64,000 bases of DNA from Cerina litoralis (GTDB lineage Bacteria > Bacteroidota > Bacteroidia > Flavobacteriales > Flavobacteriaceae), in assembly GCA_022008415.1 (NCBI GenBank), contig JAIRBC010000019.1, forward strand, positions 1 through 64,000, read 5' to 3'. This document shows, piece after piece, positions 18,430 to 26,988 of the stretch. Under the pieces are notes generated by a model that worked only from the letters and a program-made list of their open reading frames with translations, was not told the DNA's origin and did no database searches. Numbering within the stretch: the stretch's first letter is position 1; every line of letters begins with the position of its first letter. Made by a program: the position numbers and the translations under genes.

Positions 18430-20322
18430 TTACTTGGTTTGCCGTGTTATTGAAGATACCAACCTTTTACCGCGAACCAAGATCTTTAAACGCTGTTTTT
18501 TCAGCGAAATATGTGGATTTTTCATCTCGTGCTCATCAATTCCGTATTTATAGACCCCTATTATATCCCGATAGCTTAAAACCCCCAAAATGGTCAGATT
18601 GCCTTCGGATAGGACGGGAAGTACATCGATATTTTCTTTGGCCATGGTTTTCACGGCGGTCAACAAGGTGTCGGATAATCCGATATACACGAGATTAGGA
18701 TTTACAAGCGTACCGACCAATTTATCTTGATCGTGCTGATTGCTGTACAAGATAGAATAACTAAGAATTCCCTTGTAAGACCCCGAATCCGAAGAGATTA
18801 TAAAATAATTGGATTTACGAACTTGGTCTTGATCTAACCATTCCATGACCTCTTTGATACTGTTGTTTTCGCTTATGATGGTCCCTTTTTTTGGTACCGC
18901 TTGCCCTACCGTGATTTTTTCTAGGATATCGGGTTCGTAGGAAAGAGGCGCCTTGACCCCTCTCCGAGCCATTTTTTCGGTCATAATCGTATTTTCCATC
19001 ATAACATAGGATACTAAATAGGCTGCTGTACATGTTGATAAAAGTGGTAACAGCGCATTGGATTCACCCGTAGTTTCCAATGCAAAAACGATGGAAGTAA
19101 GGAATGCCCTTGACGATCCTGCAAACATGGCAGACATACCTACCAGCGCAGCCAATGGAAGGGTTACCCCGGATGATGGAAACCAGTGCAGTACGCCCAT
19201 TCCCAGCATTGCACCGGCAGCACCACCAATGGTGAGCAATGGGGCTAGGGTACCGCCCGAAGTACCACTGCCCAAAGCAATGGCCCAAGAAAGAAATTTG
19301 AAAAAACACAACGAGAACAAAATTTGCAAGGACATGGTCCCGGTAAGTACTGCAATGATATTGTCGTATCCTACCCCTAGTGTCTTCGGTGCAAGATAAC
19401 CAATCGCCCCAACGGCCAAACCTCCGATAGCGGGCCACCAGGCCCAATGTATCGGTAGTTTTTCGAACCCATCCTCGATCGCGTAAACGATCTTGGTGAC
19501 CAGTACAGAGAGAAGACCTATAACGATGCCCATGCCGCTGTACACCCCAATCGCAATATTGGACGGTATTTCCACTACGGTATCCATAGGGAATACCACT
19601 CCTTGACCAAACAACAAATGGTGCCCTGCCGCCCCGGTAATACTGGCCAGCGCAATGGGCAGAAAGGAACGTGGGGAAAATTCGAAAAGAAGGAGTTCAA
19701 TGGCCAAAAATATCGCTGCAATCGGACTTCCAAAAATAGCGGCCATACCTGCCGTTGCCCCAGCAGCCAACAATATTTTACGTTCGTTGTGGGAAATCCT
19801 CAAAAGTTGACCCAAGGTAGAGCCTAGCGCACCTCCCGTGGCAATAATGGGCCCCTCAGCGCCAAATGGCCCACCTGTACCTATAGATATGGCGGAAGAC
19901 AGTGGCTTAAGAAAGGTAATTGACGGTTTTATTTTACTTTGATTGGTCAATATTTGTTCCATGGCCTCGGGTATTCCGTGTCCCCGAATGGCTTTAGAGC
20001 CATAAAATGCCATTAGCCCTACCAACAATCCTCCTATGGCCGGTACGAAAATCACTAATAGTCCATAGGTATTGTCGGCAGGACTGGTGTGATGGATGGA
20101 AAAATTTGTGAAAAAAGAAACGTTGGTAATGAGGTTTATCAGGTATACAAGACCCTTTGCAATAAAGCTGATGCATACCGCGATTAAAATCGCTAGGTAG
20201 GAAATTGTAAATAATCTCTTTTTGTCTTGAGGTTTTTTACGCTGTAAATGTCCTTCTTCCAAATTCGGGTTTAATGAGAGTGAAATTGGAATACGGTTTT
20301 TGGGTATTTCGCTATCGGACAT
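18430..20322 (-). CDS. ClC-family chloride channel/transporter with C-terminal CBS pair
   Basis: 630 residues: a ClC membrane domain (about 40-450) and two CBS domains (about 465-595). The filter regions are present: GHGIPEAMEQ (His where ClC-ec1 has Ser107), GAEGPIIATGG with the gating Glu156, and GTSGGTLAPLLTIGG. In PIAAIFLAIELLLFEF, Glu209 aligns with Glu202 of ClC-ec1, but Leu210 replaces Glu203, the internal proton glutamate. That change favours a chloride channel, or loosely coupled transport, over a strict Cl-/H+ exchanger. The CBS pair suggests control by adenine nucleotides. It faces the PhyH gene, convergent. Confidence 0.9.
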   Translation of the reverse strand: MSDSEIPKNRIPISLSLNPNLEEGHLQRKKPQDKKRLFTISYLAILIAVCISFIAKGLVYLINLITNVSFFTNFSIHHTSPADNTYGLLVIFVPAIGGLLVGLMAFYGSKAIRGHGIPEAMEQILTNQSKIKPSITFLKPLSSAISIGTGGPFGAEGPIIATGGALGSTLGQLLRISHNERKILLAAGATAGMAAIFGSPIAAIFLAIELLLFEFSPRSFLPIALASITGAAGHHLLFGQGVVFPMDTVVEIPSNIAIGVYSGMGIVIGLLSVLVTKIVYAIEDGFEKLPIHWAWWPAIGGLAVGAIGYLAPKTLGVGYDNIIAVLTGTMSLQILFSLCFFKFLSWAIALGSGTSGGTLAPLLTIGGAAGAMLGMGVLHWFPSSGVTLPLAALVGMSAMFAGSSRAFLTSIVFALETTGESNALLPLLSTCTAAYLVSYVMMENTIMTEKMARRGVKAPLSYEPDILEKITVGQAVPKKGTIISENNSIKEVMEWLDQDQVRKSNYFIISSDSGSYKGILSYSILYSNQHDQDKLVGTLVNPNLVYIGLSDTLLTAVKTMAKENIDVLPVLSEGNLTILGVLSYRDIIGVYKYGIDEHEMKNPHISLKKQRLKILVRGKRLVSSITRQTK

Positions 20323-20394
20323 TTTTGTTAATCCCTATTTTTCTATAAACAGGGGTTAAATTTATGAAATGAATGTGATATCCCGGACAATTTT

Positions 20395-20784
20395 TTATTG
20401 TAAAACCAAATGTTGTTCCTTTTCCGTTAATTCAATGGCCCATTGGATGGCATTTTCTAAATTTCTACCCATGAAATTGGGCTTTTTAAGAAATGCCTTT
20501 TCCAATTGTGCATTGGTAAGGGGTAAAGTATGTTCAGAAACATAGGCGAATCCCACAAGATTCGTGAGTTTTGAGGTACGAACGTAGATCATCGGGTCTA
20601 CCGCGTAGGAATGGATCCTATGGGAAATGTAAACAAAGGTAGTATTGTGGTAATAGGTTTCGGCAATTTCTTCCAATACGTCATGGTGTTCATGGCCTAG
20701 GACAACGCCCTCGTTTACCTCCGCTATTATATAGCGCCCGTAAATTTTAACAGTACCAAATCCCAAGTTCAAGGTAATTCCCAT
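20395..20784 (-). CDS. conserved small protein of unknown function
   Basis: 129 residues, no signal peptide and no clear membrane segment. The pattern is alternating strands and helices (VKIYGRYIIAEVNEGVVLG, TTFVYISHRIHSYAVDP, LPLTNAQLEKAFL), reminiscent of SpoIIAA/STAS-like folds, but I do not recognise a defined family. It lies 72 bases upstream of the ClC gene on the same strand and may share its transcript. The reading frame, length and codon use look real. Confidence 0.6.
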   Translation of the reverse strand: MGITLNLGFGTVKIYGRYIIAEVNEGVVLGHEHHDVLEEIAETYYHNTTFVYISHRIHSYAVDPMIYVRTSKLTNLVGFAYVSEHTLPLTNAQLEKAFLKKPNFMGRNLENAIQWAIELTEKEQHLVLQ

Positions 20785-21069
20785 AACTATTCATTATAAG
20801 TTCGAATGAGCACATTTTTAGATTGCGTCCCGTAATTATCTTAACTCTATTCACTGTATAAAATTATATAAGTGCTGTAAGAGTTTTCTTAAAATCGACG
20901 AAATGACCAAAATCATGGATAAAAGGCTACTTTTTAGATAGGACCAAATGAAATATATTTTTGGAATAAGTATGCCGTACAATACTAAAAAAATCCCGTA
21001 ATTTGCGACAACTTTGTTTACGGGACCACTAATTCGGATAGCGGATTTGGAGGCTTTTATTTGTAGTAC

Positions 21070-21169
21070 GGGATATTAGCGCATCGCGATAGCTATCGGG
21101 AGGTTTAGACCACTGCCTAGACAGGGCAGAGGTCGTTGGTTCCCCCGAAGTTTTGGGGCAGTATATCCT
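21070..21169 (+). pseudogene. tRNA-Val-like remnant interrupted by two palindromes
   Basis: Just upstream of tRNA-Val, pieces of a second tRNA remain in order: acceptor arms GGGATAT (21070-21076) and ATATCCT (7 pairs including one G-U), TA and the first D-stem bases, GTTTA-GACC, an intact anticodon arm CTGCC/TAGACAG/GGCAG (GAC anticodon), variable loop AGGTC, and the T-stem 5' half GTTGG-TTC. The D loop is replaced by sequence with the palindrome CGATAGCTATCG (21087-21098). The T loop and 3' T stem are replaced by CCCCGAAGTTTTGGGG (21143-21158). It cannot fold as a functional tRNA. Confidence 0.65.
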
Positions 21170-21179
21170 CAGAATAAAT

Positions 21180-21254
21180 GGAGTGTTAGCTCAGTTGGTT
21201 TAGAGCATCGCCTTGACAGGGCGGGGGTCATTGGTTCGAATCCAATACACTTCA
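21180..21254 (+). tRNA. tRNA-Val (GAC anticodon)
   Basis: A 75-base cloverleaf: acceptor GGAGTGT/ACACTTC (one G-U), D stem GCTC/GAGC, anticodon stem TCGCC/GGCGG with loop TTGACAG, variable loop GGGTC, T arm ATTGG-TTCGAAT-CCAAT, discriminator A. The anticodon GAC reads valine GUC and GUU codons. CCA is not encoded. Confidence 0.93.
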
Positions 21255-21272
21255 CAAGAATATTGATGGCAT

Positions 21273-21295
21273 TGGTTTCCTCTAAACCAGCTTTT
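21273..21295 (+). terminator. weak terminator candidate after tRNA-Val
   Basis: A 6-bp stem TGGTTT/AAACCA with a 5-base loop, followed by GCTTTTG. It is short, but suitably placed between the tRNA and the convergent murF. Confidence 0.4.
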
Positions 21296-21305
21296 GCACA
21301 ACATG

Positions 21306-22580
21306 TTACAGTAAATCCAAAATACGTTCCAAAGCCATACCCCGTGATCCCTTTATTAAAATAGTAGCATTTTTTGGAGGATTACCGGCAAGTTTTGATT
21401 TTAAATCATGGAACGTTCCTAATTTAGTGTACGTGGTATTCGTGCGGTTAAAATTACTCCCTACCAAATAAACATTGTTTAGATTCAGTTCTTTCGCTAG
21501 GTTAGCAATGTATTGGTGTTCCTTGTGGGCGGTTTCCCCCAGCTCGAACATATCCCCTAAAAATGCAATTTTGTTGTTTCCGGGAATTTTCTCAAAGGTT
21601 TCCAAGGCCGCTTTCATGCTGGTGGGGTTTGCATTATAGGCATCTAAAATTATATGATTGCCATTCTTTTCAATAATCTGGGACCTGTTGTTTTGTGGGG
21701 TAAAACCTTCCAGTGCTATTTTGATATCCAAAATGGGTACTTCCAAATATTTGCCCATAAGAACGGCAGCGCAACAATTCATAAAATTATAATTCCCGAT
21801 CAGTTTGGACCTAATAATTTGTCCCGCAACCTCCAGGGTGACAAACGGGTGTGCCCCTTCAAATTTGATCTGATAATTTTCACCGTTTTCCCTGCTGAAG
21901 CCTAATTTATTGCCATATCCGTTCAATTTTTTTTGTTGCACCGGGTCGTCTGCATTGAAGAATATAGTACGGTTTTTACCCATAAGAAATTCGTATAACT
22001 CGCTCTTTCCCAGGATAACACCTTCCTCACTTCCGAATCCTTCGAGATGGGCCTTGCCAAAATTGGTAATATACCCATAATCCGGTTGTGCCAAACTACA
22101 TAGAAAAGCAATTTCACCCATGTGGTTGGCGCCCATTTCTACAACGGCTATTTCCGTATTCTCACGAATGGAGAGTAGGGTAAGGGGAACACCGATGTGG
22201 TTATTGAGATTTCCTTTTGTGGCAATGGTCCGGTATTTTTTGGAGAGCACGATCGAAATTAATTCCTTTGTAGTGGTCTTGCCATTGCTGCCGGTAAGCC
22301 CAATAATTTTTGCCTTGCAGTGGTTTCTGTGATAACAGGCCAGTTCTTGCAAGGTTTGCAATACGTTGGTGACCAAAATGGTTTTATCGGAAACCACAAA
22401 TTCCTCATCATCCACAATAGCATAGGCCGCTCCTTTGTCCAAAGCGTTTTGGGCAAATTCGTTCCCGTTGAATTGATTTCCTTTTAGGGCAAAAAAGATG
22501 CTCTTTTCAATTATTTTTCGCGTATCCGTAGTAGCGTAGGGAAACTTTAAAAAGAGCTGATGAAGGTCTTCTATTTTCAT
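21306..22580 (-). CDS. murF: UDP-N-acetylmuramoyl-tripeptide--D-alanyl-D-alanine ligase
   Basis: 424 residues, normal for the short Bacteroidota MurF. The ATP-binding loop GSNGKTT is at residues 97-103, then NNHIGVPLTLL, AVVEMGANHMGEIA (the MurF signature), NADDP, and the C-terminal ILDAYNANPTSMKAAL. It adds D-Ala-D-Ala to the muramoyl tripeptide in the cytoplasm, the last cytoplasmic step of peptide-stem synthesis. It is separated from gldJ by about 270 bases that include the gldJ terminator, so it has its own promoter, although the two genes are usually neighbours in flavobacteria. Confidence 0.95.
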   Translation of the reverse strand: MKIEDLHQLFLKFPYATTDTRKIIEKSIFFALKGNQFNGNEFAQNALDKGAAYAIVDDEEFVVSDKTILVTNVLQTLQELACYHRNHCKAKIIGLTGSNGKTTTKELISIVLSKKYRTIATKGNLNNHIGVPLTLLSIRENTEIAVVEMGANHMGEIAFLCSLAQPDYGYITNFGKAHLEGFGSEEGVILGKSELYEFLMGKNRTIFFNADDPVQQKKLNGYGNKLGFSRENGENYQIKFEGAHPFVTLEVAGQIIRSKLIGNYNFMNCCAAVLMGKYLEVPILDIKIALEGFTPQNNRSQIIEKNGNHIILDAYNANPTSMKAALETFEKIPGNNKIAFLGDMFELGETAHKEHQYIANLAKELNLNNVYLVGSNFNRTNTTYTKLGTFHDLKSKLAGNPPKNATILIKGSRGMALERILDLL

Positions 22581-22620
22581 ATAAACGATTGTGAAGTGGA
22601 TTATTTTTTTCTTTTCTCTG

Positions 22621-22653
22621 CAAATATCACATTTTGCATCATCATTTTCCCAA
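22621..22653 (-). promoter_or_regulatory. possible promoter for murF
   Basis: On the minus strand TTG (22653-22651), 22 bases and then GATATTTG (22628-22621), one base off TAnnTTTG, lie about 40 bases before the murF ATG. The spacing is longer than the two better matches in this window, so it is tentative. Confidence 0.3.
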
Positions 22654-22801
22654 TTTTGAACAAAGTAGCTTTGCCTCCGCTAAAACTTTCGTGGCACCCG
22701 TACAGCCTATACATCTAAAATTAGGCCTTATTTTGGATTAAAAGCCCCCGCAAGTACAAGATCGGTTGCAAACGAAACGCTTAAACGGGTTCAATATAAA
22801 A

Positions 22802-22829
22802 AAGTCCCGACAATACCATGTCGGGACTT
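22802..22829 (-). terminator. terminator of gldJ
   Basis: A perfect 11-bp stem AAGTCCCGACA/TGTCGGGACTT around a 6-base loop, followed on the minus strand by six T. It begins 23 bases after the gldJ stop. Confidence 0.9.
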
Positions 22830-22852
22830 CGCAATAAATATTTTTCAAAAAT

Positions 22853-24514
22853 TTATCTTACTTTTTTGCTGCGAACCGTTTTGTTCTTCGATTTGGATTT
22901 GGAGCCTACTCTAGACATCGCACATCTAAATCCAATATAGTCGGTTGCCATGTATTGGGGCAAATATCTACGTTGGGCAGGATCGAGCCAGTAGGCCCGG
23001 TCTCTCCATGACCCTCCTTTGTAGACCCTTACCTCGTCATTGATCAGGGTAGTTCGGTTATTGCTCTTGTCGTATCCTCGGATCATATTGCCCAAAGAAT
23101 CCTTTTCCATATTAAATTTAGGGGAATTGTACATGGTTTCACCATCCTGTTCCTCATCGTTCCCGCCAAATCTCTCAAAATATCGGGAAGAACTTGGGTC
23201 TCCATCCCTGTAGCCCCTGTTGTCACTAGAGGAGAAATTGGTCCTTAGATAGGTTTCTTCTTCCCCAACGGGAACCATCTTAATCTCACCTGGTAGATTT
23301 ACGGCTACTATTTTTCCGTTTGGCAATGTATCGTACATGATCGAATCCCTTAGGACATTTACTTTGCCGTCCTTTCCTATCGCGGTCTTCATATAAACGT
23401 TGCCACGGTAGTAGTTAAAATCACTTACTTCGTCATCGACAATTGGCCTATAAACATCCGCGGTCCATTCTGCCACGTTGCCTGCCATGTCGTATAATCC
23501 AAAATCGTTGGGCTTGTAAGATTTAACTTGTGCCGTAATGTCGGCCCCGTCATCGGACCATCCTGCAATTCCGCCGTAATCTCCTTTTCCTTGCTTAAAA
23601 TTGGCCAATTGATCGCCACGTCCGACACGTTGGCCATTTCTTGTATAATCGCCTTCCCATGGATATTTTTTCCTACCTCTATAGTTGTTGTATTCCCGGG
23701 TTCCAATAAGCGCCTGTGCTGCATATTCCCATTCTGTTTCGGTAGGTAGTCGGTACTCTGGAAGAATAACCCCGCTGCTCCTCTTTGCAAAAACGGAAAC
23801 CGAATCATTTTTCATCTTGCCCTGCAGGGAATCTATTTGACCGCCATAAACAGATTCTGGGCTGTTTAAGTAGGTCTCGGTACTGAAGGTGCCACTAATT
23901 TCTCCGTTCATGGCTTCGTATTTGGCATTTTTGTCCAAATAACCTTCCCTGCCCAACATGGCTTCGTTGACCCTATCGGTCCGCCATTCGGAAAATTGGA
24001 CCGCTTGTACCCAGTTGACACCAACTACGGGATACTCGGCGTAAGCCGGATGCCGCAAGTAGTTATTGGTCATGGTCTCGTTAAAACCAAGTCGGTTTCG
24101 CCAAACCAAGGTATCGGGCAATGCTCCAATATATATATTGGCATATTTTGGATCGTCCGGGGGGTAAACGCTTTTAAGGTAATCCAAATATTCCAAGTAC
24201 ATTACATTGGTAACTTCCGTTTCGTCCATATAGAAGGACTGCACATGTTGTTGTGAGGGTGTGTTGTTCCAATCGTACATTACGTCATCCTGTACCTTAC
24301 CCTTGGTAAAAGTACCTCCTTCGACAAAAACAAGGCCCGGAGCTGTTTCTTGCTCCTTAAAGTCGGAGTTGTATTGAAAACCACCTTCCTTGTCATTGAT
24401 TTTCCAGCCAGTGGCTCTAGAGACATTTTTGGAAGAGGAGAAATTTTTACAACTTGTAAAACTTCCCGCTACCACTGCACAAGAGAGTACAACTTTGATA
24501 AATTGTTTTTTCAT
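22853..24514 (-). CDS. gldJ: gliding motility lipoprotein GldJ
   Basis: 553 residues with a lipoprotein signal ending in SFTSC (Cys22). The body is a formylglycine-generating-enzyme/sulfatase-modifying-factor fold: LVFVEGGTFTKG, FYMDETEVTNVMYLEYLDYLK, YRLPTETEWEYAAQA, GLYDMAGNVAEWTADVY and the C-terminal GGSWRDRAYWLDPAQRRYL/IGFRCAMSR. In Flavobacterium GldJ is a structural, non-enzymatic part of the gliding and type IX secretion machine, stabilising GldK and GldL. The basic tail (SKSKSKNKTVRSKKVR) is usual. In related genomes porU follows directly; here it does not. Confidence 0.95.
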   Translation of the reverse strand: MKKQFIKVVLSCAVVAGSFTSCKNFSSSKNVSRATGWKINDKEGGFQYNSDFKEQETAPGLVFVEGGTFTKGKVQDDVMYDWNNTPSQQHVQSFYMDETEVTNVMYLEYLDYLKSVYPPDDPKYANIYIGALPDTLVWRNRLGFNETMTNNYLRHPAYAEYPVVGVNWVQAVQFSEWRTDRVNEAMLGREGYLDKNAKYEAMNGEISGTFSTETYLNSPESVYGGQIDSLQGKMKNDSVSVFAKRSSGVILPEYRLPTETEWEYAAQALIGTREYNNYRGRKKYPWEGDYTRNGQRVGRGDQLANFKQGKGDYGGIAGWSDDGADITAQVKSYKPNDFGLYDMAGNVAEWTADVYRPIVDDEVSDFNYYRGNVYMKTAIGKDGKVNVLRDSIMYDTLPNGKIVAVNLPGEIKMVPVGEEETYLRTNFSSSDNRGYRDGDPSSSRYFERFGGNDEEQDGETMYNSPKFNMEKDSLGNMIRGYDKSNNRTTLINDEVRVYKGGSWRDRAYWLDPAQRRYLPQYMATDYIGFRCAMSRVGSKSKSKNKTVRSKKVR

Positions 24515-25044
24515 AATTAGGACTTGAGTTCAAAAAATTTAACTACTTATAAGGTAGTTTGGGATTCGTCTATTTAATGGTTATAGCATCACTTTTGGCT
24601 TATAAAACGGTGTTGTGGGCATAATATTTTATTCCTACAAAAATATTTACGTGTCCGGCGAAATTGAAATCATCCAAAACATGCTTTTCCAAATTCATAA
24701 CGGCGTAAAAAGGTTTCTAGTATGAAGGGGTGGGTTTCTTTTCTTCAAACAGGCGATATAAGGGGCATCGTAGACCGCGCTGCATGTTGCTATAGATATT
24801 AGGCGAGCGCTGTAGAAGGTCTGTTGAGTAATGAAAAATCAAAAATAATTGTGACTTGGTACAAGATAAACCTAAAATGACCGTTTACATGTAATGAACT
24901 CTTTTAAGCTTTTACCTACGTACCGTCCCAAGTTTTTGGGGCAAAAAGGTTAAAGGGGTTTTATGCGAGAGGGGTGTGCATATCTGTGTTAGATCGACAT
25001 TTTGAAATGGCAACCTTAGACCCAACTAATTTTTATCTTAAGAA
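24515..25044. other. gldJ-porV intergenic region, no porU
   Basis: 530 bases with no reading frame of note. It must hold divergent promoters for gldJ and porV. One palindrome, CCCAAGTTTTTGGG (24927-24940), resembles the insert in the tRNA-Val remnant. I found no recognisable trace of a porU coding sequence. Confidence 0.6.
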
Positions 25045-26187
25045 ATGAAAAAATTATTGATACTAACCCTCCTTGTCCTCACCGTAAAAATATCGGCACA
25101 GGATAGGGTAATAACGACAGCAGTACCATTTTTGACCATTGCGGCGGATGCGAGATCTGCGGGAATGGGAGATGTGGGAGTGGCTACGTCTTCCGACGTG
25201 TTTTCTCAGCAATGGAACCCGGCAAAATTTGCATTTGCAGAGAGTAAAATGGGTATCGGGTTGAGTTATACACCCTATTTGGAAAGCATCGTTACCGATA
25301 TTTCGCTGCTAAATGCGGATTTTTACAGTAAGATCAACCAGCGAAGCGCATTTGCGGCAAGTATCCGTTATTTTGGGCTAGGTGAAATTGAGCTGAGACA
25401 GACGCCAGATGATCCAGGTAGGATCGTGAAGCCCAATGAGTTTGCCATAGATGGATCATATTCCTTAAAATTGAGCGATCAATTTTCCATGGCGGTCGCT
25501 GCTAGGTTTATAAATTCCAATTTAAAGTATCCAGGGGATGCGAGTACGGATACCAAGGCGGCCACGGCATTTGCAGTAGACATTGCGGGCTATTACCGTT
25601 CTAAGGAAATAGCATACAATAGTTTTGACGGCCGTTGGAAGGCCGGCTTCAATCTTTCCAACTTGGGCAGTAAAATGAAATACGACGAGGGCGGGCAAGA
25701 GAACTTTTTGCCTACCAACCTGGGATTGGGTGCTGGTTTCGACTTTATAATAGACCCCGACAATATATTTACCCTTACCACCGAATTCAATAAGCTTTTG
25801 GTTCCCACGCCCCAGGATTATGATGGGGACGGCGATATAGACTCTGACGATAATCAGGAGTACCAGAATATTGGATTTTTGAGCGGGGTTTTTAAATCTT
25901 TCGGTGATGCCCCCGACGGGATCAGTGAAGAACTCAGTGAAATTTCTTGGGCCTTGGGGGCAGAATATATGTTCCAAGAGGCGTTTATGCTCCGTACCGG
26001 TTATTTCTATGAGAGCCCGGATAAGGGATCTAGGCAGTTCTTTTCTATCGGAGCGGGATTTAGATATAAGTCTGCCCAAATAGACCTTTCTTACCTTTTC
26101 TCGACCTCCAAAGTGAACAATCCATTGGAAAACACCTTGCGTTTTTCCCTTACCTTTAATCTGGGCGAGGAGTTTTATAACGATTAA
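25045..26187 (+). CDS. porV: type IX secretion outer-membrane protein PorV (LptO)
   Basis: 380 residues: signal peptide (1-18, ending ISAQ), then the PorV/PorQ family start TTAVPFLTIAADARSAGMGDVGVATSSDVFSQQWNPAK and a 14-stranded FadL-like barrel ending in LRFSLTFNLGEEF. PorV carries cargo proteins released by the SprA translocon to the PorU sortase at the cell surface. A segment DYDGDGDIDSDDNQEY (about 255-270) looks like a calcium-binding loop. The downstream order cdd, pdhA, pdhC is the usual flavobacterial one. Confidence 0.93.
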   Translation: MKKLLILTLLVLTVKISAQDRVITTAVPFLTIAADARSAGMGDVGVATSSDVFSQQWNPAKFAFAESKMGIGLSYTPYLESIVTDISLLNADFYSKINQRSAFAASIRYFGLGEIELRQTPDDPGRIVKPNEFAIDGSYSLKLSDQFSMAVAARFINSNLKYPGDASTDTKAATAFAVDIAGYYRSKEIAYNSFDGRWKAGFNLSNLGSKMKYDEGGQENFLPTNLGLGAGFDFIIDPDNIFTLTTEFNKLLVPTPQDYDGDGDIDSDDNQEYQNIGFLSGVFKSFGDAPDGISEELSEISWALGAEYMFQEAFMLRTGYFYESPDKGSRQFFSIGAGFRYKSAQIDLSYLFSTSKVNNPLENTLRFSLTFNLGEEFYND

Positions 26188-26218
26188 AACCAAGGTCAAT
26201 TTAATAAAATAGTCTCGT

Positions 26219-26246
26219 ATAAAACCCGCCCAATGGCGGGTTTTAT
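26219..26246 (+). terminator. terminator after porV
   Basis: A perfect 12-bp inverted repeat ATAAAACCCGCC/GGCGGGTTTTAT with loop CAAT, T-rich on both sides. It separates porV from cdd. Confidence 0.85.
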
Positions 26247-26282
26247 GTATTTTTAATCGAGTTCACCATAAATTTTAAAACA

Positions 26283-26774
26283 ATGGGCGTTAGGAGAGTG
26301 ATGATTTCATTTGAATTTCAGGAATACGAATCCTTAACGGATCTGACCGCAGTGGATCGGCAACTTATGGAAGCGGCAATCCGTGCTAGGGACCACGCCT
26401 ACGCTCCCTATTCCGGGTTTAACGTGGGAGCGGCGGTATTGATGGAAAATGGCGAGCTAATCATAGGCAATAACCAGGAAAATGCTTCCTATCCTTCCGG
26501 ATTATGTGCAGAACGGGTAGCTGTTTTTCAGGCTGGAGCCCTGTTCCCGGAGATGCCAATAAAAGCAATTGCCGTTACCGCGGCATCCAAAAATTACACG
26601 GTTAAAAAACCTGCGGCCCCTTGCGGCAATTGTAGACAGGCCATAGCCGAATACGAACACCGGCAGCAAGGTCCAATTAGATTGTTGTTTATGGGAGAGG
26701 AAGGTACTATAATCGTTTGCAATTCCTTGGCGGACATCCTACCGCTAGCTTTTGATCGCTCGTATCTACAATAA
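26283..26774 (+). CDS. cdd: cytidine deaminase
   Basis: 163 residues, the small tetrameric zinc form. Zinc and catalytic residues are visible: Cys75 and Glu77 in GLCAERVA, Cys114 and Cys117 in PCGNCRQ; SGFNVGAAVL is the substrate strand. It converts cytidine and deoxycytidine to uridine and deoxyuridine in pyrimidine salvage. The ATG at 26301 (MISFEFQEY) could also be the start and would give a length closer to family norms. It lies 36 bases after the porV terminator, so it needs its own promoter or read-through. Confidence 0.93.
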   Translation: MGVRRVMISFEFQEYESLTDLTAVDRQLMEAAIRARDHAYAPYSGFNVGAAVLMENGELIIGNNQENASYPSGLCAERVAVFQAGALFPEMPIKAIAVTAASKNYTVKKPAAPCGNCRQAIAEYEHRQQGPIRLLFMGEEGTIIVCNSLADILPLAFDRSYLQ

Positions 26775-26884
26775 AATTAATACGCTACCCCGGAGGGTTA
26801 AACCGATAGGAACGATGCCTTTTTGAGCAGGGAATTGACCAAAAAGCTTTTTTCCCATTTTTTTTTCGCTAATGAATTAATGTG

Positions 26885-26892
26885 TATTTTTG
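26885..26892 (+). promoter_or_regulatory. -7 element for the pdh operon
   Basis: TATTTTTG fits TAnnTTTG about 97 bases before the pdhA start. A run of nine or more T precedes it rather than a clear TTG at -33, so only half the promoter is supported. Confidence 0.35.
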
Positions 26893-26988
26893 TTTTCCCT
26901 TTTTTATGGGATATTTCATTAGTTACGGCCTTAAGCTCCCGAAATAAAATGTGAAAGGCCGGAAATACTTCAAATAAAATAATGATCA

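Noticed and set aside
22853..24514. GldJ as the formylglycine-generating enzyme for the sulfatase
   Set aside because: It has the fold, but GldJ proteins are structural parts of the gliding machine and I could not identify the catalytic cysteine pair.
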